Positions 37,618-45,848 of a stretch of DNA of 45,848 nucleotides are shown piece after piece; position 1 is the stretch's first letter; the number at the start of each line of letters is the position of its first letter. The translations under genes and the position numbers were made by a program. Under the pieces are notes generated by a model. It saw only the letters and a program-made list of their open reading frames with translations. It was not told the origin of the DNA and ran no database searches. This DNA is from Paludibacteraceae bacterium (lineage in GTDB: Bacteria > Bacteroidota > Bacteroidia > Bacteroidales > Paludibacteraceae), in the NCBI GenBank assembly GCA_017391905.1, contig JAFOWX010000108.1:1-45848 (forward strand). Direction: 5' to 3'.

Positions 37618-40302
37618 ATGAAAATTCACTTTAGTATTAAGTACTTTACCCAATGGGGGCAAAACATGGCTATTTTGGGTAACTTGCCTCAGTTGGGCGC
37701 CAACAACCCTGCTGATGCTGTCTTTATGAACTTTCAGTGGAAAGAAAATTGGTCATATACCATTGAAGTTGATGCGCAAGAACCTTTTGAGCTAAATTAT
37801 CGTTACCTATTAAAAGACAACAATGGGTTGGATAATTTTGAATGGGGAACAGACCGTGCCATTAAAGTAGATCCTGCTGTACAAACCGATTTGTATTTGT
37901 GCGATACTTGGAACAATCCGGGCGCTATCGAAAATGTGTTTATGACTTCGCCTTTCCAAGACGTGTTGTTCAAAGATAACTACATTCCTGTAAAAGGTTC
38001 GCTTAAAAAGAAATACACCCACATTTTCCGCGTAAAAGCTCCTTTGTTGAAAAAAGGCGAAGGTTTGTGCTTGGTGGGTAATGTAAAAGCCTTGGGCGCA
38101 TGGGACGGTGCAAAATGCGTGCCTATGAGCAACGAAAACAGCCCATGGTGGAGTGTAAAAGTAGATTTGTCTAAATGCAAAGAAGAAAGCGTTAGCTACA
38201 AATACGCTATCTACGATTTGGAAGACAAAACTTTCCGTTATTTTGAAAACGGTGTTGATCGTTACGCTCCTGTTAGTGGCGACGGTAAAGCACTTACCAT
38301 TGTAACAGACTGTTTTGCTAATTTCTACAACCAATCGTTCCACGGTGCCGGTGTAGGTATTCCTGTATTTAGTATTCGTACCAAAGAAAGTTTTGGTGTA
38401 GGTGATTTTGGCGACATTAAATTGTTGGTAGATTGGGCTGCTAAAGTGGGCTTGAAATTGATCCAATTGTTGCCACTAAACGATAGCAATGGTACACATA
38501 CCAACGCTGACGTGTTGCCTTACGCCGCTATTACCGCCTTTGGTTTAAACCCCTTGTTCCTTAACTTGCTAAAAATGGGTAAATTGCACGATGATCATCC
38601 ATTGATGCAAGAATACTACGGCAAACGCGACTGGTTAAACTCGTCGCCTTTGGTAGAATTTATGGATGTAATTGGCTATAAATACGCATATGCTACTGCT
38701 CTTTACTACCAAGAAAAAGAACAATTCTTAAACAGCCCTGAGTTTAAACAATACTTTGAAGACAACAAATATTGGTTGGTAGCTTACTCTGCATTCTGCG
38801 CTATGCGCGACGAGTTTGGTACTTCGGACTTTACCAAATGGGGCGAATACGCAGTTTATAATGAAGAAAAAGTACAACAATACATTGATTGGCACTACGA
38901 CCAAGTGGCTGTAAACTACTTTATGCAATACCACTTGCATGTTCAGTTGTTAGAAGCTACGCAATATGCACACTCAAAAGGTATTATTGTAAAAGGTGAT
39001 ATTCCAATTGGTGTAAACCGCAATGGGGTAGATACCTGGGTTAATCCGGAGCTATTCAACATGGATATGCAAGCGGGTGCACCACCTGACATGTTTGCTA
39101 TTAAAGGTCAAAACTGGGAACTTCCTACCTACAATTGGGAAAAAATGGAAGAAACGGGCTTTGCATGGTGGCGCCAACGTTTTGCTCAAATGAGTAACTA
39201 TTTTGATACCTTCCGTGTGGACCATATTTTAGGATTCTTCCGTATTTGGCAAATTCCTTACGAACACGAAGAAGGTATTATGGGTTACCTAAATCCATCT
39301 ATTCCTGTGTATATCAATGAATTTGCCGAAAAAGGCATCTACTTTGACTACAACCGTTTCTGCATGCCATTTATCACAGACGCGGTGTTGTGGGAAATCT
39401 TTGGCGACGAAGCACCATGGGTTAAATCTAACTTTATCGACATTTTCGACGGCTGGATTTTGCGCCTAAAACCAATTTGCGATACCCAAAAGAAAGTGGA
39501 AGAAATGTTCCAAAAAGGCATGATTTCCGAAAAAGTAAAATGGGGATTGTTTGACCTTATTTCTAACGTACTATTCTTTGAGGTAAAAGGTTCTAACGGT
39601 ACGCAATTCTATCCTCGTTACGGCATGCAAGTACTTACCACCTTCCGTTATTTGGATAGCGAAGTACAACGCAAAATTGAAGAACTATACGTAGATTACT
39701 TCTACCGTCGTCAAGATGGTCACTGGAAATATTCGGCTTTGCGCAAATTGCCAGCCTTAAAACGCAGTACCAACATGATGATTTGCGGCGAAGACTTGGG
39801 TATGATGGCCGATTGCGTAACATCTGTTATGAACGAATTGGGTATTTTGAGCCTTGAAATTCAACGTGCACCCAAAATTGATACCATCGAGTTCTTCCAC
39901 CCTGCCGATGCTAAATACCTATCGGTGGTAACTCCTTCTACACACGATATGAGTACCATTCGTGGTTGGTGGGAAGAAAAACCAGACGTTACCCAACGTT
40001 TCTACAACCAACAATTGGGTCACTGGGGACAAGCTCCTTACTTTGCCGAATGGTGGGTATGCCGTGATATTTTGGTACAACACCTATATTCGCCTGCTAT
40101 GTGGGCTATCTTCCAAATTCAAGACCTATTTAGCATCTCGGATGCTATGCGTCGCGAAAATCCTAACGACGAACGTATCAATGTGCCTTCTAACACCAAA
40201 AACAGCTGGCGTTACCGTATGCACATGAACATGGAGGATCTTATTGAAAACGATCAGTACAATGCTGAACTTAAAAATTACATCAAACAAGCAGGACGTT
40301 AA
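37618..40302 (+). CDS. malQ: 4-alpha-glucanotransferase with N-terminal CBM20 domains
   Basis: 894-residue GH77 disproportionating enzyme that moves maltooligosaccharide segments between glucans. Two CBM20-type starch-binding modules occupy about 1-115 and 125-235 (IKYFTQWGQNMAILGNLPQLG; FRVKAPLLKKGEGLCLVGNVKALGAWDG), the plant DPE2-like layout common in Bacteroidota. The catalytic domain has GVGDFGDIKLLVDWAA, nucleophile D535 in FRVDHILGFFRIW, acid/base E725 in GEDLGMM and D777 in PSTHDMSTIRGWW. With glgB at 19032 it points to glycogen or maltodextrin metabolism. Codons resemble those of highly expressed genes. A strong terminator follows. Confidence 0.94.
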   Translation: MKIHFSIKYFTQWGQNMAILGNLPQLGANNPADAVFMNFQWKENWSYTIEVDAQEPFELNYRYLLKDNNGLDNFEWGTDRAIKVDPAVQTDLYLCDTWNNPGAIENVFMTSPFQDVLFKDNYIPVKGSLKKKYTHIFRVKAPLLKKGEGLCLVGNVKALGAWDGAKCVPMSNENSPWWSVKVDLSKCKEESVSYKYAIYDLEDKTFRYFENGVDRYAPVSGDGKALTIVTDCFANFYNQSFHGAGVGIPVFSIRTKESFGVGDFGDIKLLVDWAAKVGLKLIQLLPLNDSNGTHTNADVLPYAAITAFGLNPLFLNLLKMGKLHDDHPLMQEYYGKRDWLNSSPLVEFMDVIGYKYAYATALYYQEKEQFLNSPEFKQYFEDNKYWLVAYSAFCAMRDEFGTSDFTKWGEYAVYNEEKVQQYIDWHYDQVAVNYFMQYHLHVQLLEATQYAHSKGIIVKGDIPIGVNRNGVDTWVNPELFNMDMQAGAPPDMFAIKGQNWELPTYNWEKMEETGFAWWRQRFAQMSNYFDTFRVDHILGFFRIWQIPYEHEEGIMGYLNPSIPVYINEFAEKGIYFDYNRFCMPFITDAVLWEIFGDEAPWVKSNFIDIFDGWILRLKPICDTQKKVEEMFQKGMISEKVKWGLFDLISNVLFFEVKGSNGTQFYPRYGMQVLTTFRYLDSEVQRKIEELYVDYFYRRQDGHWKYSALRKLPALKRSTNMMICGEDLGMMADCVTSVMNELGILSLEIQRAPKIDTIEFFHPADAKYLSVVTPSTHDMSTIRGWWEEKPDVTQRFYNQQLGHWGQAPYFAEWWVCRDILVQHLYSPAMWAIFQIQDLFSISDAMRRENPNDERINVPSNTKNSWRYRMHMNMEDLIENDQYNAELKNYIKQAGR

Positions 40303-40324
40303 TGTAGATAATGTCTTATAGTAG

Positions 40325-40358
40325 AGAAGGAGGGGGTAACCTCTCCTTCTTTTTTTTT
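40325..40358 (+). terminator. Rho-independent terminator of malQ
   Basis: AGAAGGAG (40325-40332) pairs with CTCCTTCT (40343-40350), followed by nine or so T. It lies 23 bp after the stop. Confidence 0.85.
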
Positions 40359-40428
40359 ATGCTTCTTGCACACTTATCTTATCTCGTAAAATCAGCGCTT
40401 CAATGCCTCAATATTTTATCAACAATAT

Positions 40429-40459
40429 TTGTTTTTATGTATTTCTTAACGTATATTTG
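40429..40459 (+). promoter_or_regulatory. Promoter of the polysaccharide export locus
   Basis: TTG (40429-40431) and TATATTTG (40452-40459) with a 20-nt spacer. Transcription should begin near 40466, about 10 nt before the first ATG at 40477, and no other clear promoter was seen before 44573. Confidence 0.78.
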
Positions 40460-40476
40460 TGCATCGTTTGCATAAT

Positions 40477-41274
40477 ATGTTAAAAAATTACTTCGCAGTC
40501 TTTACGTTAATAACCATTATCTTGATGCCGTCGTGTGTAACGCCGCGCAAAACGCGCTATTTGCAAGAGCCAGACAAGTATGTGCCGGCTTATCCAGAGT
40601 ATCATACACCTGCCGATTATCAGATTATGAAAAGCGATGAGTTAAACATTCGAGTTATTACGTTAGACCCAGAATCGAGCAAAATATTTAACGCCAGCTC
40701 TAGTACTACAAACACGTTGTCGTCAGCCTATAAAGGATTGGATACATATACGGTTTACGAGGACGGTACAATCGATTTTCCTTATTTGGGTGCAATAGAA
40801 GTGTCTGGTAAAACCACGCGCGAAATTAAAAAAGACATTGAGTCTAAATTGCGCGATTACGTAAAGGATTGCTCGGTAGAGGTGCGTTTGGTTAATTCGT
40901 ATTTTAATCTACTTACGGAAAATGGAGCCTCGCGTCACGAACTCACCAAAGAAAAGATGACTATCTTTGAAGCTTTGGCTGTAGGGGGCGATTTGAGCAC
41001 CTATGCCGATAGAAAGCACGTAAAAGTGTTGCGTCAAATGCCTTCGGGCGAAACAGAAATTAAAGAATTTGATATTCGTAGCCAAGATATTTTGGGTAGC
41101 GAGTACTATTACATTCAGCCTAACGATATTATTTATGTCAAGGCCTTTAAAGGACAATTTTTCCGTGTAAATTCGTTCTTAACGGCCATTGGTATTACCT
41201 CTACCACCATATCGTTTGGGTTGTTGGTTTGGTCAATTGTAAATTTATGCAAAGGATTAGCTGGGGGACAATAA
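40477..41274 (+). CDS. Wza-like polysaccharide export lipoprotein, first copy
   Basis: 265-residue outer-membrane polysaccharide export (OPX) protein. A signal peptide ends in the lipobox LMPSC (cysteine about residue 20). The Poly_export domain follows (YQIMKSDELNIRVITLD to YTVYEDGTIDFPYLGAIEVSGKT) with a SLBB-like segment (SVEVRLVNS to FEALAVGGDLSTYADRKHVKVLR) and YYYIQPNDIIYV. It ends in a hydrophobic helix (SFLTAIGITSTTISFGLLVWSIV), the position of the Wza outer-membrane helix. It should form a pore or adaptor for capsule export with the Wzc-like kinase. The 40459 TTG start is excluded because it lies in the promoter. Its stop overlaps the second copy (TAATG). Confidence 0.87.
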   Translation: MLKNYFAVFTLITIILMPSCVTPRKTRYLQEPDKYVPAYPEYHTPADYQIMKSDELNIRVITLDPESSKIFNASSSTTNTLSSAYKGLDTYTVYEDGTIDFPYLGAIEVSGKTTREIKKDIESKLRDYVKDCSVEVRLVNSYFNLLTENGASRHELTKEKMTIFEALAVGGDLSTYADRKHVKVLRQMPSGETEIKEFDIRSQDILGSEYYYIQPNDIIYVKAFKGQFFRVNSFLTAIGITSTTISFGLLVWSIVNLCKGLAGGQ

Positions 41275-42026
41275 TGAGAAGTTTGATAGCTGTTGTGCTG
41301 TTACTTTTATTGGGTACTTCTTGTATTACCAATAAAAGTACAACGTATTTGCAAACGGACGAGAAGTTGCCTCAATATCCTAAAGCACCTTATACCTACT
41401 ATCGCATCCAAAAAAACGATCAGTTGGTTATTCGTTTATTGAGCTTGAACGAAGAGGCTACGGCTATTTTCAACTTGGATAATGGAAGTAGCAGTTCTTC
41501 TTCCAGTTACACATATCGTGTGTATGATGATGGTACCATAGATATTCCGTTTGTAGAATCTATACCCGTGGTAGGGCTTACCATTCGTGAGGCTTCTAAG
41601 GTAATTGAGGCACGATTAAAAGATTTTGTACCCGATGCTATGGTGAAGGTTGCATTGGCCAACGATAAATTTTACATGTTAGGAGTATCGGGCAAGGGAG
41701 CGTATCCGTTGTACAAAGAAAAACTCAATATCTTCCAAGCCTTGGCGCTTACGGGTAGTATGGCTACCAATGCAGACAGAAAGCGTGTACGCCTTATTCG
41801 TCCTAACCCAGAGGGAGGACGTCCCATTGTTAAGCAATTTGATTTGCGCACCATATCCATTATTGACTCTGAGTATTACTATGTACAACCCAACGATGTA
41901 TTGTATGTAGGACCTATTAAGGGCGATTTTTGGAAAATTGAGAATTATAGCGCGGCGGTTGGTACGCTTTCAACCTCGCTTAACTTCTTGGTTTCGGTGG
42001 TTAATTTAGGATTCTCATTTAGATAA
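41274..42026 (+). CDS. Wza-like polysaccharide export lipoprotein, second copy
   Basis: 250-residue paralogue of the preceding gene with the same order of parts: lipobox LLGTSC, YYRIQKNDQLVIRLLSL, a serine-rich loop (GSSSSSSSY), YRVYDDGTIDIPFVESIPVVG, the SLBB-like MVKVALANDKFYMLGVSGKG, FQALALTGSMATNADRKRVRLIR and EYYYVQPNDVLYVGP. It ends in a shorter hydrophobic stretch (TLSTSLNFLVSVVNLGF). The ATG at 41274 shares one base with the previous stop, so the two are translationally coupled. Two OPX proteins in a row suggest a local duplication and perhaps a hetero-oligomeric pore. Confidence 0.87.
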   Translation: MRSLIAVVLLLLLGTSCITNKSTTYLQTDEKLPQYPKAPYTYYRIQKNDQLVIRLLSLNEEATAIFNLDNGSSSSSSSYTYRVYDDGTIDIPFVESIPVVGLTIREASKVIEARLKDFVPDAMVKVALANDKFYMLGVSGKGAYPLYKEKLNIFQALALTGSMATNADRKRVRLIRPNPEGGRPIVKQFDLRTISIIDSEYYYVQPNDVLYVGPIKGDFWKIENYSAAVGTLSTSLNFLVSVVNLGFSFR

Positions 42027-42032
42027 TATACT

Positions 42033-44450
42033 ATGGAACAACCCACTAATTATACAAGTCCCGATCAGTTTAATGAAGAAAGCGAAGGTTCTTCTTTTGA
42101 TTATCGTACGTGGATTATTCGCATTCTTAAAGGCTGGTATTTCTTTGTTATATCCCTTATTGTGTGTTTGGGTATTGCCTACTTGCAAAACCGCAGTTGG
42201 AAGCCTGTGTACAAAACCAATGCCTTGGTTATCATTGAGGATAGCAAGGGTTATATGGGCTCGCAAGCCATGTTGTTGCAAGGTTTTGGTGCCGAAAAAG
42301 CCTATCGTAACGTAAACAACCAGGTGATTATGTTTGGCTCGCACGATATTATTGAGCGTACCGTAAAGCTACAGCCTGATATGTTGATTGATTATTACAC
42401 GTTGGGTCGTTTCCGTCAAACCAGTTTGTACAAACAATCGCCCATAGAAATTAAAACTACCTATATTTCGCCCGAATCGTACGAACGTTCGTTTGAATTT
42501 ACCGATTTGGGCAACGATGAATTTGAGATCAGGGCAGAAGAAACTAACTCACTATCGGAATTTTACTGCAAAGGTACCTATGGAGTGCCCTTGGAAAGCT
42601 CGGCTTTCTTTTTGACCATTGATAAAAGTTCGATGTATCGTACTCGTTTCAACATTGGGTTTAAACTCCATACGTTAGAAACGGTGGTGATGCAATATTC
42701 CGCACGTTTGTCCTTTGAATTTTTAATGACTGGGGCATCGGTGGTGGAAGTGTCTGTTACCGGTGAGGTGCCTGAACGCGATGCGGATTTTATCAATGGC
42801 CTGTGTGAAGCGTTTTTGGCAGACAACTTATCGCGTAAAAACGATGCGGCCATCAAAACCATCGACTTTATTAACGATCAATTGGAACAACTCTCGGATT
42901 CGTTGCGTATATCGGAAGATCGTTTAAAAGCCTATAAGGCAGATAACTTTGTAGTGGCTTCTTCTGGTGGAAATTCCGTGATGTCGCAATACAATCAAAT
43001 AGACGCCAAACAAACGGAAATGCGCCTTAAAGAGTCGTATTTAAGCTATTTGACCAATTACCTGCAAAGCAACGTAGAAGATGGCGCCATTATTGCGCCT
43101 GCCAATTTAGGCGTTACAGATGCCAATTTAACCTCGTTGGTGCAAACCTACACAGAACTACAACTAAAACGCAAAGAGGTAGGAGAGAAAAGCCCCTTGC
43201 ATGCTAAGTACACCCGCGAATTGGAGACGCTAAAAGAACAAATGTATGAGTCGCTTAAGAACATGCAAGTAGCGTTGGATATTCAGAAAAAAGACTTAGA
43301 AGAGCGTATAGAGACCGTGGTGGCAGAAATGCGTCAATTGCCCTACAAAGAACAGCAGTTGTTAAAAATTCAACGCGAATTTAAAATCAACGACGATTAC
43401 TACACCTTCTTGATGCAAAAACGTGCGGATGCACAAATCCAAAAAGCCTCCAACTCGCCAGACAATATTATCTTGGATAGGGCGCGTGTTGCTTCGCTTA
43501 TCAATGGCTCGGAAAAAAGCAAGCGCTATAGTTCATTCTTGATGATTGCCTTGGTTGTGCCTGCTGCTTTTATTGTATTGCGTGAGTTATTGTATCCTTC
43601 TATTCGTACGGAGGCAGAAATTGAAAAATTATCGGGCAATGCCTATAAGGTTATTTCCATGGTGCGTCGTACCAATATAGAACATCCCGTGGTGGTGGAT
43701 AAATACCCTAAATCGTCCATTGCTGAATCGTTCCGTATTATTCGTACGTATTTATCGTTATATACCTTGGCAGATCAGCCTAACTTTTCGCTGATGGTTA
43801 GCTCCAGCCAATCGGGCGATGGTAAAACGTACATGTCTGTGAATATGGCAGCAGTTTATGCCATGACAGGTAAAAAAACCTTGTTGGTGGACTTGGACTT
43901 GCGCAAACCTTCTATTTTGGCTACTTTGTCGGTACATGCCAACAGAGGGTTGGTAAACCATTTGCTGAACCAGATTGATTTGGAATCGGCCATTTTGCGC
44001 CACCCTGAATATAAATTTGATATTTTACCGGTGGGCGTTATTCCGCCTAATCCTGCCGAATTGATGGCATCTGATAGGATGAAAAAGCTCATTGAACGAT
44101 TAAAACAAGAATATACGTACATTGTGTTTGATACATCGCCCATTGGTTTGGTAGGGGATGTTTACCCCATTACTTCGATGATGGATCATATTATCTACAC
44201 CGTAGCATGCGAAAAAACCAATAAAAACCTCTTTAAGAGTACCATCAAGCAAATGAGCTCACGTGGTATCAAAAACGTGTCGTTTGTGTTTAATAATGTG
44301 AACTTGAAGAAAATGGAATATTTCACCTATTATCAAAATAATTACGGCATGTTTACTGGGTATCAATCGCAAGGGTATGCCGGTTATGTACACGCGGCTC
44401 GTCAACACCAACAGGGATACTATTTTGATGATGCGGAATTGGATGAGTAG
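42033..44450 (+). CDS. Wzc-like polysaccharide chain-length regulator and tyrosine autokinase
   Basis: 805-residue inner-membrane polysaccharide co-polymerase fused to a BY-kinase. An N-terminal Wzz domain begins after FDYRTWIIRILKGWYFFVISLIVCLGIAYL (first membrane helix about 30-52). A long coiled-coil periplasmic region (about 265-460) and a second helix (about 490-512, SSFLMIALVVPAAFIVLREL) follow. The kinase has Walker A SGDGKTY (594-600), Walker A' TLLVDLDLRKP (616-626) and Walker B YIVFDTSPIG. The C-terminus is a tyrosine cluster (YYQNNYGMFTGYQSQGYAGY). It controls chain length and export together with the Wza-like proteins 6 bp upstream. No partner phosphatase is visible in this window. 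Confidence 0.92.
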   Translation: MEQPTNYTSPDQFNEESEGSSFDYRTWIIRILKGWYFFVISLIVCLGIAYLQNRSWKPVYKTNALVIIEDSKGYMGSQAMLLQGFGAEKAYRNVNNQVIMFGSHDIIERTVKLQPDMLIDYYTLGRFRQTSLYKQSPIEIKTTYISPESYERSFEFTDLGNDEFEIRAEETNSLSEFYCKGTYGVPLESSAFFLTIDKSSMYRTRFNIGFKLHTLETVVMQYSARLSFEFLMTGASVVEVSVTGEVPERDADFINGLCEAFLADNLSRKNDAAIKTIDFINDQLEQLSDSLRISEDRLKAYKADNFVVASSGGNSVMSQYNQIDAKQTEMRLKESYLSYLTNYLQSNVEDGAIIAPANLGVTDANLTSLVQTYTELQLKRKEVGEKSPLHAKYTRELETLKEQMYESLKNMQVALDIQKKDLEERIETVVAEMRQLPYKEQQLLKIQREFKINDDYYTFLMQKRADAQIQKASNSPDNIILDRARVASLINGSEKSKRYSSFLMIALVVPAAFIVLRELLYPSIRTEAEIEKLSGNAYKVISMVRRTNIEHPVVVDKYPKSSIAESFRIIRTYLSLYTLADQPNFSLMVSSSQSGDGKTYMSVNMAAVYAMTGKKTLLVDLDLRKPSILATLSVHANRGLVNHLLNQIDLESAILRHPEYKFDILPVGVIPPNPAELMASDRMKKLIERLKQEYTYIVFDTSPIGLVGDVYPITSMMDHIIYTVACEKTNKNLFKSTIKQMSSRGIKNVSFVFNNVNLKKMEYFTYYQNNYGMFTGYQSQGYAGYVHAARQHQQGYYFDDAELDE

Positions 44451-44572
44451 ACGCTTCTACAAAGCGATTAGTTGGTTAAACCGGCTAATTGATATAGAAT
44501 GAATAAAAAAACAATTAATAATTAACAACACGGGAAAATCGATTCACCGATTCACCGATTCTTCGATTAGTC
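44451..44572. repeat. Gap with a hairpin and tandem CGATTCACC units
   Basis: ATTAGTTGG and CCGGCTAAT-type arms form a hairpin at 44467-44489. Then TCGATTCACCGATTCACC (44539-44556) and two more CGATT units run to within 4 bp of the next ATG. Same TCACC family as at 30898, 32362 and 33262. Confidence 0.6.
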
Positions 44573-45848
44573 ATGAAAGAGAAAAAAATTGCAGTTATTG
44601 GTCAAGGCTACGTAGGCCTACCTTTGGCAATTGAATTTGGTAAAAAATACAGAACCTTGGGTTTTGATATCAATGCGGCACGTATTGCTGAACTAGAACG
44701 TGGAGAAGACCACACCAAAGAAGCCGATTTGGCAGCCATGAAAGAGGCTACGGATTTGTATAAAAACAATACCGGAATAGGCCTTAGCTTTGCTTGCTAC
44801 CCCGAAAAATTGAAAGATTTCAATGTGTTCATTGTAAGTGTACCTACACCTATCGATGAATTCAACAACCCAGACCTTACTCCACTTCTTAAAGCTTCTG
44901 CAATGCTTGGTGGTGTACTTAAAAAAGGTGACATCGTTATCTACGAAAGTACAGTATATCCAGGCTGTACAGAAGAAGATTGTGTGCCTGTATTGGAAAA
45001 ATTCTCGGGTTTGAAATTCAACGAAGATTTCTTCTGCGGATATTCTCCAGAACGTATCAACCCAGGTGACAAAGTAAATACACTTACCACCATTAAAAAA
45101 ATCACTTCTGGTTCTACACCAGAAGTAGCTGATATTGTAGATGCCCTTTACAACAGTATTTTGAAAAACGGTACACACCGTGCACCCAATATGAAGGTGG
45201 CAGAAGCTGCTAAAGTCATTGAAAATACCCAACGCGACATCAACATTTCGTTTATGAATGAGTTGGCACTTATTTTTGACCGCATTGGTATTGATACCAA
45301 CGACGTTATCGAAGCAGCTGGTAGCAAATGGAACTTCTTGAAATATCGTCCCGGTTTGGTAGGTGGTCACTGTATTTCTGTAGATCCTTATTACTTAGCA
45401 CACAAAGCCAATGCATTGGGTTATCACCCCCAAGTTATTTTAAGCGGACGCCGTGTAAACAACAGCATCGCCAATTTCATTGCCCAAAAAACCATGAAAT
45501 TGATGATTCAAGCCGATCATAAGATTAAAAATGCCAATATCCTTCTGCTTGGTATCACCTTTAAAGAAGATTGCCCAGATATGCGTAACTCTAAAGTAAT
45601 CGATATTTACAAAGAATTGAAAGACTTTGGTGTAAATGTAGATGTTTATGATCCATGGGCAGACCCAGAAGAAGTAAAAGAAGAATACGGTATCGAACTA
45701 TTACCAAAAGTAAACAAGGGCAAACACTATCAAGCTGTTATTGCAGCTGTTTCTCACCGTGAATTCTATGATTTCGACTTTGCACACTTCAAAGATAACG
45801 GAGCCGTAATCTTCGACGTTAAAAACTTTGTACCCCGCGATGTGGTAG
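44573..45848 (+). CDS. tviB: UDP-N-acetylglucosamine 6-dehydrogenase (TviB/WbpO type), partial
   Basis: 425 codons, open at the right edge; the full family length is about 425-435, so only the last few residues are missing. The NAD-binding motif is VIGQGYVGLPLAIEFG (8-23). VSVPTPID and YESTVYPGCTEE follow, then SPERINPGDK. The central domain has MKVAEAAKVIENTQRDINI (catalytic Lys and Asn), and the thioester cysteine is C267 in GGHCISVDPYYLA. These signatures fit the TviB/WbpO branch, which oxidises UDP-GlcNAc or UDP-GalNAc to the uronic acid for capsule synthesis. It starts 122 bp after the Wzc-like gene, behind TCACC repeats, and probably opens the sugar-nucleotide part of the locus. Confidence 0.92.
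   Translation, partial: MKEKKIAVIGQGYVGLPLAIEFGKKYRTLGFDINAARIAELERGEDHTKEADLAAMKEATDLYKNNTGIGLSFACYPEKLKDFNVFIVSVPTPIDEFNNPDLTPLLKASAMLGGVLKKGDIVIYESTVYPGCTEEDCVPVLEKFSGLKFNEDFFCGYSPERINPGDKVNTLTTIKKITSGSTPEVADIVDALYNSILKNGTHRAPNMKVAEAAKVIENTQRDINISFMNELALIFDRIGIDTNDVIEAAGSKWNFLKYRPGLVGGHCISVDPYYLAHKANALGYHPQVILSGRRVNNSIANFIAQKTMKLMIQADHKIKNANILLLGITFKEDCPDMRNSKVIDIYKELKDFGVNVDVYDPWADPEEVKEEYGIELLPKVNKGKHYQAVIAAVSHREFYDFDFAHFKDNGAVIFDVKNFVPRDVV

Noticed and set aside
37810-38466. 218-aa open frame antisense to malQ
   Set aside because: It lies entirely within the CBM20 region of malQ and shows no domain signal.
40459-40476. TTG start for the first Wza-like gene
   Set aside because: That TTG overlaps the -7 box TATATTTG, so it would not be transcribed.
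44693-45370. 225-aa open frame antisense to the UDP-sugar dehydrogenase
   Set aside because: Phe/Tyr/Cys-rich composition is typical of a shadow frame, and the plus-strand gene has all family motifs.

Overview
The window is about 45.8 kb of a Bacteroidota chromosome, most likely order Bacteroidales. The evidence is phylum-typical: promoters with a -7 box TAnnTTTG and an upstream TTG, almost no Shine-Dalgarno sites, family content such as DUF5063, DUF4301, DUF4105 and DUF1343/NamZ, an archaeal-type GGGP synthase, and an ECF sigma factor in a three-gene stress cassette. Assignment below order level is not supported by what I can see. Most of the window is ordinary housekeeping. There is no transposase, integrase, CRISPR array or recognisable defence operon.

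Left part (1-9,570): on the minus strand lie a truncated Ser/Thr kinase, an unknown protein, a YegS-like lipid kinase, tRNA-Lys and an ECF sigma / anti-sigma-like / Spy-like operon. On the plus strand lie DUF5063, an RNase D-like exonuclease and an RlmI-like methyltransferase with overlapping ends, then an AT-rich four-helix-bundle (S23) gene, the muramidase NamZ and a lipoprotein. A tandem array of composite hairpins and tRNA-Thr follow. This part is rich in short palindromic elements, two of which are read in frame inside protein genes.

Middle (9,700-28,990): a small winged-helix protein, DUF4105 (Lnb-like), PhoH-PIN, FolC, an aminotransferase with a LolE-like permease, and a TIGR01212 radical SAM enzyme. 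Then comes a DUF4301 - glycogen branching enzyme - GGGP synthase operon, convergent with purB plus an MsbA-like exporter. NhaD, LepA and a PlsC-like acyltransferase follow.

Right part (29,000-45,848): a PurF paralogue that lacks the catalytic cysteine, Ffh, FolD, a DEAD-box helicase, a class A penicillin-binding protein and a MalQ with starch-binding domains. The window ends in the first genes of a capsule or exopolysaccharide locus: two tandem Wza-like lipoproteins, a Wzc-like tyrosine kinase and a TviB/WbpO-type UDP-sugar dehydrogenase that runs off the edge. Gaps between these genes carry a modular repeat family. Its parts are a long palindrome ending AAATCATGA, a GCGAAGC mini-hairpin and tandem TCACCGnnT units that run up to start codons.

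The most unusual signals are the PurF paralogue with an apparently dead glutaminase, the 3 x 100-bp composite-hairpin array before tRNA-Thr, the modular intergenic repeat family, in-frame palindromic insertions in two kinases, a broken second tRNA-Lys, and an S23 gene whose natural ATG is out of frame because of a poly-A run. No complete new multi-gene system is evident. The novelty lies mainly in repeats and in single odd proteins.
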